Shown here piece by piece: positions 44,695-56,300 of a stretch of 64,000 bases of DNA. The notes beneath the pieces were generated by a model. The model saw only the letters and a list, made by a program, of their open reading frames with translations. It searched no databases and was not told the DNA's origin. The position numbers and the translations under genes are program-made. Position 1 is the stretch's first letter. Every line of letters begins with the position of its first letter. Source of the DNA: Bolinopsis microptera (taxonomy: Eukaryota > Ctenophora > Tentaculata > Lobata > Bolinopsidae); assembly GCF_026151205.1 (NCBI RefSeq), contig NC_087073.1, forward strand, positions 16,821,837-16,885,836. The letters run 5' to 3'.

Positions 44695-45740
44695 TATTTT
44701 CGGCTAATAATGAACAGAGTAGCCTGAATCGTGGAAAAAAGTGGTTTTCAGAAAAACTTTGAAAAATTTTGACTTAGAAGTTTTTCGGTCCGAGTCGTTC
44801 TCGAGACGTACAGCTGTATCGAGAGCTCCCGCTTCCGAGCTCGTGTTGCAAAGGGGAGGCATGCCTTCCGTGATCACATTACCAGGGGAAAACTCGAGTC
44901 CAGAATTGTGTATCGTCATCGAGGGGTAGGTGGGGACTTCGAAAAACCGAAAAAATATTTTCGGCTAATAATGAACAGGGTAGCCTGAATCGTGGAAAAA
45001 AGTGGTTTTCAGAAAATTTTGAAAAATTTTGACTTATAAGTTTTTCGGTCCGAGTCGTTCTCGAGACGTACCTCCTGTATCGAGAGCTCCCGCTTCCGAG
45101 CTCGTATTGCAAAGGGGAGGCCTGCCTTTCGAGATCACATTACCAGGGGAAACCTTGAGTCCAGAATTGTGTATCGAGGGGTAGGTGGGGACTTCGAAAA
45201 ACCGAAAAAATATTTTCGGCTAATAATGAACAGGGTAGCCTAAATCGTGGAAAAAAGTGGTTTTCAGAATAACTTCGAAAAATTGTAACTTAAAAGTTTT
45301 CGGTCCGAGTCGTTCTCGAGACGTACAGCTCCTGTATCGAGAGCTCCCGCTTCCGAGCTCGTGTTGCAAAGGGGAGGCCTGCGTTCCGTGATCACATTAC
45401 CAGGGGAAAACTCGAGTCCAGAATTGTGTATCGTCATCGAGGGGTAGGTGGGGACTCCGAAAAACCGAAAAAATATTTTCGGCTAATAATGAACAGGGTA
45501 GCTTGAATCGTGGAAAAAAGTGGTTTTCAGAAAAACTTTGAAAATTGTAACTTAAAAGTTTTCGGTCCGAGTCGTTCTCGAGACGTACAGCTCCTGTATC
45601 GAGAGCTCCCGCTTCCGAGCTCGTGTTGCAAAGGGGAGGCCTGCCTTCCAAGATCGCATTACCGGGGGAAACCTTGAGTCCAGAATACAGAATAGTGTAT
45701 CGAGGGGTAGGTGCGGCCTTAGAAAAAACCGGAAAATATT
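44695..45740. repeat. ~260-bp tandem repeat, four units
   Basis: Each unit starts at TTTTCGGCTAATAATGAACA (near 44697, 44958, 45213, 45476), so periods are 261, 255 and 263 bases. Each has a conserved TCCGAGTCGTTCTCGAGACG and a CGATGCC-type end. Differences are small indels and substitutions. The open frames on both strands are by-products of the repeat. Confidence 0.9.
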
Positions 45741-46239
45741 TTGGGCTACCTCCCTGGGCTAGCCCCCGGCTATAATCGCAAAATTGGCAGTATTTAATCT
45801 TCTGATTATGAAATACGAAATATGAAGGTCACGTGTTCAGGGTCTGGGTAGCTACTTAATTAGCTCATTACTGCAATCATGTGACTCAGCTCTAGACGCC
45901 AGACGGTGATTAGTACTGTACTAGACAGTGCCTGCTTACGAACAACCTTATTAAGCACCTCTGGTTGTAAGTCACGTGACCCAATGATACTCAGACTTGC
46001 ATGAAAAAAAGGGAATTCGCACAAACGCGCTCAATCAGGGGTCTGGCAGCATATGCCAATCAGATATCATTTCTGATTATTACTCGTCTAGTGTCGTGAC
46101 TCGTGTCTACTCGTGTTACATTGTGTCTGCTACGTACTGCTTGTTTAAGCAATGTCTAGTAGTAGATAGGAAGATTTGTAAAAAAACTATATCTGTTCGG
46201 ACGTTGAAGCCGCCCTAAGTCGAGTCGAGTAGTAGTAAA

Positions 46240-46365
46240 CCTAAAACATCGTCCGTCTGGTTGTTCTACTCAGAAGAAAATGGGATCCCTCATGCAAGCT
46301 GCAAGAAGTGCTCGATGAAGATTAGGCGTGGAAAGGAAGGAAATTTTCCAGCAACATCCGGCAAA
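46240..46365 (+). pseudogene. BED zinc-finger remnant of a hAT transposase
   Basis: Reads SSVWLFYSEENGIPHASCKK and then CSMKIRRGKEGN: the aromatic start and the C--C pair of a BED finger. The downstream His residues are lost; the sequence runs into the CCGG-rich subterminal repeats. It identifies the surrounding TIR element as a hAT, in agreement with its 8-bp duplication. Confidence 0.7.
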
Positions 46366-46694
46366 AACCGGCAAAATCCGGCTGCCTTTTATTTCACTCT
46401 GAAACCACCGGTTCCGGTCCGGCAAAATCCGGCTTGCCGGATTTGAGATCCAAATCCGGCTGAATCCGGTCCGGCAGCCAAAACCCCAATCCGGTCGGTT
46501 CCTATAGCAAACCATACTAAATAAAAATATCAAATCAATCTTAACAAGTAAAATCTATAAAATTGACGATTAAAGCATGAAGGAATGTGTTTGAGACTTT
46601 ATCGATCTGCTTTTCTAATAGTAATGGTAGAAAAAGTTTAACTTTTGTTTTATGAACCGGGCTACAGTCCAAGTGCGCCTAGCTAGATTACCAA

Positions 46695-47376
46695 ATTCCC
46701 TAAGTTTGTTATTATTCATAATGTGTCATTATAATAATATGACATATCAGTAACTGGAAAGAAAACTTAGTCTTGTCTTATCATGAGACGTTTTTAAATA
46801 TCATTCACTCAATATAGCTTAGGACTTCAGGTCGTTTAAAAAAAAGTTTTCAGGTCGTTTCAAATAAATAGGTTTAAGTACACAATGTTTGCACGTATCT
46901 TTACACATTAATTGTTAATTAACATTACAGTATCTCTTCAAACATTTTATCAAACTCAACAGAAAGGTTGAATTTAAAGATTGGTTTTAACTAATTTTTA
47001 CAGAGGTTTTTTATATTTTGCGTAATTTGTATTTCTTCTTAATCTGAATTGGAATAAGATGATGTAAAACTTAACGTACATGTTATATTGTGGTATATGC
47101 TGTCGATGTTATATAATATTTACAGTTTAGGATTATCGAATACCAAGACAATCTCTCTACGTTGTTTCACTATGAATCACAGTTGTAAAACTTTATAAGA
47201 TAAAGTGCTAGTAAAAAAAGGTTAGATTCCAAACCAGATCATAATGTAACATGTGAATAAATTACCAGGTGAAATTGCTTGGGTCCTAACTAATATGCTT
47301 TATCTTACAACTTGATAATCTCAGGATGATATTGATAACATGGCGTTATATGGTGGTTGTCATGTGATCATGCTTT
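46695..47376. other. Intergenic, upstream of the TBC gene
   Basis: AT-rich with no repeat structure or gene seen. The TBC-gene promoter is expected here. Confidence 0.45.
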
Positions 47377-50300
47377 ATGGACGGACTATTCAACAAATTC
47401 TTATCCGTTCTCAGAGAAGCTACAGATGATAACAAGACAGATGAAACCGGATCAGAGTCAGATACACTGAAAGAGACAGAACATGAGATAAATGAAGGGA
47501 ATGTTGGAGATAGGGTGGATGAAGGAGACACGGTAAGGGAGACAGGCGTAAACAAGCTGGAAACTAATAATGGAGACTGCCTAACCAGCAATGGAGTATC
47601 AGAGCTGGAGGACACCAGACTGCCTACTGATCACCTCCTCCACAATACAACCAGCCCCCTCACAAACGTGTCCTCGGAAACTGAGTCTTTTAAATCTGAA
47701 TCCCTTGAACTTGAATCAACTGAAAGTAGCAGTACCGATACCGATCTACTAGAGAATCCAGGACACTCGTTGGAGGAGGAGGAGGAAAAATATTGCATTG
47801 TTACACTGGATAAAGAAAGGCGGGAGCAGTATGTAGATGTGGTGCCGATAGAAGGACTGCCCTTGCCGGTGCTAGGTGACCGTCTAGTTCCCGAGTATAC
47901 CCCCTCACTGCAGCACAGTCCTAGTCATGGTGTATTGCAGTTACAGAGAGACATATCCACCAGTCCCTCTCTCTTTGACAGATCTATTGAGTTTCTTAAG
48001 AGGGAGTTTGACAGTCTACGATTCAGCCTAGGTACATGTGTCCACAATCCAGCTGGATTATGTGGCTGAGCTGCTTTGGAGAAATATCATTGTTTAGTAA
48101 TAATAATAATTTGGTCGACCGCAGTCGGGGAGCCGATTTCCCTGTCTAATTGCATTTCGGCCACGGTCCCTTCGGTACAGATTTCCCTGCAGTATAGTCA
48201 TTGTTTAGTTGGTAGGTTATGAGAAATGTTTACTCGGTTAATGAACTGTTGAAATGTTTCAGGTACCAGACCACTGTTAACTCACACAGAATGGTTCAAC
48301 TTGTTCAACTCAGACGGTCAAATGTTGGACGCTCAACAGTTCTATAACTACTTGCTGGAATGTAAGTACTGTAAGACGCCCCCTAATTACCTAATTACCG
48401 CGGCCATTGCCATCCCCCAAACGAGGGTATAATATTCATTAGGTGAGCAATCCAAACCCCGGTTTACCGCGGCTTTTACCTTCCTACTGTATAACATACA
48501 ATGAGAGAGGATTGATTTGAAGCATTGCCACTATCTCTGTAACTATGTAACTTAAGTTATAGTTATAGTAACCATGGTTACACACTTTACTAATATAGAT
48601 CAGATTCCTGTGAATTGCCAAGTTAAAAGTTGGATGGTTTAATAATCTGACACTTGAAGGCATTATTGGTATTTATTGGACGGTTAATGAAACTTGTGAC
48701 GGTTAGTGAAAATTTTGCGCCTGTGACGTTATTCCGATTTCTGAACTTTTTCTGTCATATAATAAGACACAATGAAACTATATAAACCATAGATTTCTGT
48801 TTCATATAACTTATATTGCAACTCGATGATGGAATGGTACGAAAAGTAATCATTCGTATTTACGGTTATAGTGCTGTTTAAACCCGATTCATTTATTTAT
48901 TATTTGATATTATTAATTAATATGAGTCGTCCTCTCAGATGATTGGCCAACAGAGTTGCTGCAGGAAGGTTGGAAATACTTGTTTGAGTTCTACGAGACA
49001 TTCTCTAATCACAACGAAAGAGTACTGATGGATAAGAATAAGGAAAACGAGCTCAATAACTTGTTCAATACTTGGTCAGAAATACTGCAACTGGTGAGTT
49101 CAATATACCAATCATTAACTGTGTCTGAAAAATACCACTTCGGTTGTTATCGTTTTGTTCATATTTCCACGGCAAAAATCAGCTTATCGTCGGATCAACT
49201 TTCAAAATATATAACTTACTATACGAAATTGAGTCATTACTTCATAACTTTAGGTAAAAATCGAAAAATTAAGATACCTTGATAATAATAATACCTTAAT
49301 TTCGTGTGATAGGCAGATTGAAAAAGATGTTATATCTTAATTGAATGACAACATTATATTACTCTCCTTAATATTTAGAACGATGAAGACGATAATGTTG
49401 ATAAAGCGAGGGTACAAAAGCTGATTTACCTTATTAACAAGGATGTTCCTAGAACAGATCGGGATCATCCATTTTACATGTAAGTGTGTGCTCAGACTGG
49501 AATCGTAAGTATGCTTCCTTTGAAGGAAGCATACTTGAACCTCCTTGATTTGTCTGATCGATCATAATACTAGATATTAAAGCGAAGACCTCATGGAAAA
49601 TGACAAAGTGTCGCACATGGACACAGATTAGATCAGTGCTTTCTGTAAGGCGCTGAGACAAAATAAGAATGCAATATGGCAGCCTTCCTTAAAACTTTGC
49701 GCGCGCGCGCGCAATGCAATTGCGCGGGTATATTTATTATGTATTAATTATATCAAAATTTAATATAGTCTGCTAGGCTACTGTTATTCGACTCGAACGA
49801 AGCAAAACATTCATCTTGAATTACAGCAAACGATATTATGTACTTTTTGATAAGATAAAAGTAAATGTGTGGTATATTGTGCATGGGAATCGGCTTAAAT
49901 GCTGCTTAAACTTAATATTTGACAAAAATAAACATTGAATTACAGTCAAAACTGCTGAAAAGTGCGTTTCGCCTATTCAGAGCCTTTTTCTCCGGGAGTC
50001 AATACCTCAGCATACGGCATACCTTGCTATTAATATATGATATACGATTTTTTTGTACATCTCGTCGATGGAAAAAGTGAAACCCATGTCCATTTATCGG
50101 CTTAAAATTTTAATGCTGCTTAAATTAATGTTTGATGAAAGTAAACATTACCATCTTGTTCGCTGTTCTGTAATTGATAAATAAAGTTGTATTTCAGCTA
50201 CATCGGGAATGGTATAATGAACATTTACATTCGATTTTTACCAACAAATTATGACCAAAATTTGCCAATTGTGGCCTTTCCTCAATTTTTTGTCGATGTC

Positions 50301-53300
50301 ACCCCCCCCCCCCCCCGCCCGCGCAAATTGTTTTTGCCGCCCCCCCCCCCCCCCCCCCCCTTAAGTTTTTCTAATGTCCTTTAAAAATAGTGAAGGTCTG
50401 GCCTTCCGTTTTGCCCCCCAGGCCCCCCCTGGGAGCATGTTGCACCCCAAATATTCTTTGCAACACAAATCGGACATTTTTATTTGGGTCCAAAAATCCA
50501 TCTATGACTAGTGACCTGGCGTTTTACGCTCTCGAATTTATGTAATATCCTATTGAAGCACATGCCAACCTATCGCGTGTTTACAACAACACAGTTTGAA
50601 AGCACATGAAATCTTTCTCTGCAAAGATCTTTCTAGCCTGGAATAAATGATTCCACGTGAGAATATGAGATACCTGAGAATATACCTTACTACAATGTAT
50701 CAGAGTTGTTGCGGTGTATCATTATAATAGTAGTGTGCTGTGTAATACTGTATAAACGTTTACCAGTGTGGGGTTTGTCCATAAACCGTTAATTGTAAAT
50801 GTTTCCAGCCTCTGTAGTCTGTAGCTAGCGTTTGAAAGAACATGCTTATCCTTGTCTATATATTTGAAATATCTATATCTGAAAGATCCTTCACTTCCTC
50901 GGCAGTCGGCAGCAATGACATCGTTATATTATAATAGTTTGGGCGATCTCTAGTCTATTTTGGGTAACATTGTAACATAATAACATCTGCTCACAGGTAT
51001 AGCCGTCAAAGGGTCTCCCTGTCAGAGGACTAACCCAGCTTGTATTGAGATTCTTTTGAGTTATTGCAGAGAAATGACAGTATGCCAGAACACAAGACCG
51101 GTGTGTCTCAATGAAATCGTCTGCAATTATGTTTGTCTTGTAGGAATATATTGCAAAGAAAGCACTGTGAAGCTAGGACAACAGTCCCCGATCAAGACCG
51201 TATCTTTTAACAGTAGGTACAGATGTAACACCATAGCAACACCATGGTACTGGTATTACTCCATGATAAAACCATGGAAAAAAATAGAAACGCGAATATA
51301 ACACCGTGGTAACACCATGGAAACAACACAGCTACACCATGATAACACCATAGTAACACCACTGTAAACTTGATCTTTCAGCTCTAGTCCTGAAAACTCA
51401 GATGTGTTGAGGGACCTTCTTGTGACCTTCTGTTTCACCAACCCAGGTTTGTGTCTTTGTGTGTTTGTGTGTTTGTGTGTTTGTGTGTTTGTGTGTTGTG
51501 TGTTGTGTTCGTGTGTTTGTGTGTTTGTGTGTTTGTGTGTTGTGTTCGTGTGTTTGTGTGTTGTGTTTGTGTGTTTGTGTGTTTGTGTGTTTGTGTGTTG
51601 TGTTCGTGTGTTTGTGTGTTTGTGTGTTTGTGTGTTGTGTTCGTGTGTTTGTGTGTTGTGTTTGTGTGTTTGTGTGTTTGTGTGTTTGTGTGTTGTGTTC
51701 GTGTGTTTGTGTGTTGTGTTCGTGTGTTTGTGTGTTTGTGTGTTTGTGTGTTTGTGTGTTGTGTGTTGTGTGTTTGTGTGTTGTGTTTGTGTGTTTGTGT
51801 GTTTGTGTGTTGTGTGTTGTGTTCGTGTGTTTGTGTGTTGTGTTCGTGTGTTTGTGTGTTGTGTTTGTGTGTTTGTGTGTTGTGTTTGTGTGTTGTGTGT
51901 TGTGTTCGTGTGTTTGGTCGTCAGGGCACGAATCACTGTTGATGAAGATTGCTGGAACACAGATCTACAAAAAATACATTTTTTGATTTATCCTCCCATA
52001 TCTTCTTCTCATAACATGATTTTTACCTTTTAGCGTATTTAGAAAAGTTTGAGATAATAACAATCTCACTGTGCAGATATAGGGTACGTGCAGGGCATGA
52101 ACGAGGTGCTGAGCATGTTTCTAGTGACGGTAGACGACAAGGTGGCTGCTTATTGGGGCTTCTCTAACTACGTCCTCAGGAACAAGCTCTTCTTTAACTC
52201 GACCGGGCTCATGGCCAAACTCAGTAAGTTTATTGGCTCATGGCCAAACTCAGTAAGTTTATTGGCTCATGGCCAAACTCAGTAAGTTTATTGGCTCATG
52301 GCCAAACTCAGTAAGTTTATTACTCTTATCAAGATATTACTATTGATCTGTATTGACCGGGCTCATGGCCAAACTCAGTGAGTATATTACTCTTAACTCG
52401 ACCGGGCTCATGGCCAAACTCAGTAAGTTTATTACTCTTATCAAGATATTACTGTTGGTCTGTATTGACCGGGCTCATGGCCAAACTCAGTAAGTTTAAT
52501 ACTCTTATCAAGAAATTACTGTTGATATGTATTTGGAGTATTTAATAACGTCCTATTGCAATTACATGCGTAGGGACTAGGGGACAAGAGTCCAGGACAC
52601 ATGTGTGGTGTGTACTAACAATGAAGCAGTCTTAACATACTTTGCGGCACGATTTTTATGATTCATCGACATTTTTAAGTTATTATTTGATAAAACACAA
52701 TGATACATCAAAGTTAATCAAAACTAAAAACTACATTTTATAGAACAACACTACTAAAAAGCATCTAAAAATTCATTGATTAGTTACTATTACTATCTAA
52801 TTCGTAATGTATTTGTAAGCAAATTACTAAAAATAAATCATCACATAAATATCATATTAGTATTCCTGAAAGCTCCTGAAGGGTTGTTTAAAATATATCT
52901 AGTAGTAGATGGTGGTGAACTAAATTTGTGATTCTGGTTTTTGATCGTTCAATATTGGTTCAGCTGATTGTTAAATCCTTATCTCGCGTCAGAAAACAAA
53001 CTTCACAACAGTATCTAGATATTATACTACATGACGTTATCATTTTGCTTACTGAAAATGCCAGAAACTGTTAACTTATTCGTGTTTACTAGTCTCGTTT
53101 ACTGGGTAGTTATAACCCAGTCGCCGGGCAGAGTAACACAGTTTATATAATATTTAATATTTAACATATAAAGATATATAATATATAATGTTAAAAGTTA
53201 TACCATATTCTTGTAACAAGATACCGCGCCCCGGCAGTATAAAAGTTGGCATATTTTAAGTGTGTCGAGACGGGCATCTTAATTAATAGGATTCATGGCT

Positions 53301-56300
53301 GATACACTTGATGGTACTGTCAAAGAAGTCGTTTGGGAGGTTCAATTCTTGAACCATTAGGAAATTCCATTTTAGGAAAATATAACCGTCTTTTTATGCC
53401 GATAAAGTTTCCGATTTAATGAAGTCTGGCGTTAAAACTGGTATAATGTCCGGGTTTCTTGAGGGTTTCTTGAGTGAGGCATTCGTGGGGCTACAAAAAG
53501 CCCTGATTAAATAATTTAACTGATTCGTAAATTTGATATAAATTTAAATAAAAATCGATATTAAATTAAACCGAAGTTGCACTAACTCATTCATTTTACC
53601 TCACCTCACCAGTAATCATGTCCCTGATAACTTTTAAATACAAGTATGAATATTTTTATTATTTAAATCTAAAATTAAAATACATTTTCTAAATATTAGA
53701 GTACCCTAAACAGTTTTGAAAAGTTTTGATCACATCAAAATATCTGTATTCGATGTAATTGATCTGCTTGGTAATAATATGAATGTTTACCATCAACCCT
53801 ATTTTCGTTTGAATGGTTAATGATAAAAAATATTCATCATCAGATACAAAATTATAATACAATTCGTAAAGATAATTAACCCCAACAACAAAGAGTTTCA
53901 TATCTAATCTGCAGGGTGTTTCAAAACTCTTCTCCAAATTTGAAATTTTAATTCTTGGATTTACGAAGGAGCAGATTGGTTGTAATCAGTTCAAAGATGC
54001 TTGTTATGTTAGATCCCACAATTTAGGTTTTGGCAGCAAAGACGGATTAAAACATCATTTTTCACAATTTTTTATTTCGCCAAACTTTGGGTCGAAAAAT
54101 TGTGAATTTTGAGCGGCATTCGATATCTGAAAACGAGTCTTGCAACACCCTGTAATTAATTTTTTTTCTACGTTTGATCTTGTAGTTTTTTAATCTTTTA
54201 TTTATTAGTTTTATGTATTAATTTTAAGCAGTCTTTAATTCGCAACAGGCTCGTTAACGGTAACTATACATTTTCATTAAATTATTCGCACAAAAAGGAA
54301 ATCCAAAACCATCGAAACATTTACTAAACCTATTCTATCGCATTTATGTTAATATGCTAAATTACCTATAACATGCAAGTGCTTTAAAAACCTAACAATC
54401 ATCAGAACAAAAAACGAAATACTAGATAAAAAGGAAATAATATCTACCAAAACACTAGACAACATTACACGTGACTCCCTTATCCCCATGACAACATTAC
54501 ACGTGACTCCCTTATCACCATGACAACATCACTCCACATCACTCTCTTCGTAGTCGCCGGTAGATCCGCCGCGTGGGGGAGGAGTGTAAGCGACCATTAG
54601 ACCAGGTGCGCGTGGGGTGAAGCTCAGGGTGGGGTTAACCACGCGGGGGGAGGTGTGTCCCTGGTAGAGTCTGTTCTTGTTGATGTACGTGACTACCTTG
54701 TTAGAGAGGAGGTACCGGGTACTGAGACCACGTGCTGTGAGACTCCTTATCTCTGTAGAGCTCACCTGGGGGGTTCAACTTTAATAGTGGTTCTGAACCT
54801 AACCACTGACAAAACTAATACATAGTACTGTTTATAATGATGTAAACTGTTAATGATGAAAAGTGTGTTGTTATTTGACACAGCAATTAGTCTCACCTCA
54901 CAATGTACGGTACTGGGTACCAGGTGGATGTACTGCCTGTAATGCTCCGGGAACTCCTGCAGTACCTCCTCTACATCGTACCCTCTCCGCATGTGTACTA
55001 ATAAACCATACCTCTTCACTATAAACTCCACATCTATCGGGGCCCAACACTCTGCAGACAAGAAGTGTATGATATTATGCACAGACAATGTGTTATTGGT
55101 TAGTCGTTATTATTTCAGGGGATTTGGTAAATTATCTTGCAATATCAGTAGGGGGGAGCCAAGTGGATATTTGTAGATATTTGGATAATGTCATCCACTT
55201 TTTTCGTGAATTATCCATTACAATAATCTACAAATATCTACATTTATCTACAAAAAATTTATATCTCAAATATGTGCCCAGAAATTCTACTGAATTTTTG
55301 GAGATAAATGTATAAATTTGTAGAATTTGTAGAATTTTCGTGAATTATCCATTGACAATAATCTACAAATATCTACATTTATCTACAAAAAATGTAATCT
55401 CAAATATGTGCCCAGAAATTCTACTGAATTTTTGGAGATAAATGTATAAATTTGTAGAATGTCATCCACTTTTTTCGTGGATTATCCATTCTACATTAAT
55501 CTACAAATATCTACAAATATCCACTTGGCTCCCCCCCCCCCCTCAGTAGGTAGTCGTCTGATGGATTATGGTTAAATTTGATCGTAAAATTTGAATTTTG
55601 TCTTATATATGAGCAATAAACATGGTAAGATTGCAACAAATCACTCAAACAAACTCGTTATCACAAACAGAAATATGGCAATACCACAGAACAATAATAA
55701 CTTTCCATCGTAATTTACTAAATATCAAACATCAATAATAAAACCCTGCAAACCCGGATCCGCCATCTTCTTGAGCATATCAATACCACACACAAGCATG
55801 ACCCTAACCCCGGCTCCGTAGATCTGCCTACACGCTCGCTCACTTTCAAGGAGCACCTCGGAAGTGCACCTCCACCCTGGCTGGTTCACCTCCCAGTCCC
55901 ACAGCTGAACCCACTTGTCTTCCTGAGGATGGGGTAGTTTTAGTTTCCACCTTCACGGCTACTTTCATCATACTTGATTTTGGGAAAAGCAGATTTGGAA
56001 GATTTAGACGTATCCACGTCTTCTGGCCTTCATTACAGTTCGTGTATCACAGTTTTAAAAGGAAAATTTTATGTGAAGTAAAACCCGAACATATTACATT
56101 TCTCCTACTTAGTCCTAGTGTGCAAGGAAAATAGTTTTGAAATCAAAAGAAAAGTTTGGGAAATGTTACTCCCGATAAAAAGTAACCTGTTCACTTAGAG
56201 TGAGTCGTATCATCTTGATACGGTGTTTAGCGGAGATAAGAGTGTCCTTCTGTCTGCTGTATTCGTCATGAGCTGGTGATATTAGACCACCTACCACACT

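Larger units (their letters stand above)
44548..46504. mobile_element. hAT element with perfect 8-bp target duplication, innermost of the nest
   Basis: Ends TAGGAACCGACCGG (44548) and CCGGTCGGTTCCTA (46491-46504) are exact inverses, followed inward by CCGGAT/ATCCGG-rich subterminal arrays. TAGCAAAC flanks it on both sides (44540-44547 and 46505-46512), a perfect hAT-type 8-bp duplication. Internally it holds four ~260-bp tandem units (44695-45740) and a BED-finger remnant (46240-46365). The transposase catalytic part is gone. Confidence 0.92.
42814..46667. mobile_element. Middle-level TIR element inserted in the Merlin ends
   Basis: Left end TAGCCCGGTTCATAAAACAA and right end TTGTTTTATGAACCGGGCTA followed by CAG. 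TCCAAGT occurs directly on both sides (42807-42813 and 46668-46674), which fits a 7-8 bp target duplication within the Merlin subterminal repeat. The left end seems to lack the CTG that the right end shows. It encodes a decayed protein (42957-44456). The superfamily is undecided between hAT and P-like. Confidence 0.7.
42376..46694. mobile_element. Second Merlin-end element, enlarged by nested insertions
   Basis: Left end TTGGTAATCTAGCTAGGC and right end its inverse (46679-46694), the same termini as the element at 1-1056. The subterminal TTGGGGCACA-type units are present on both sides. The Merlin transposase is absent; the interior is replaced by another TIR element, which itself carries a hAT element. 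Confidence 0.8.

Noticed and set aside
44695-45740. Short genes on both strands with GGMPSVITLPGENSS-like peptides
   Set aside because: They are frames through the 260-bp tandem repeat of a hAT element, with no conservation of frame between units.
51447-51960. Long open frames on both strands (Cys/Val/Leu-rich and Thr/His-rich)
   Set aside because: They are translations of a TG-rich microsatellite inside an intron.
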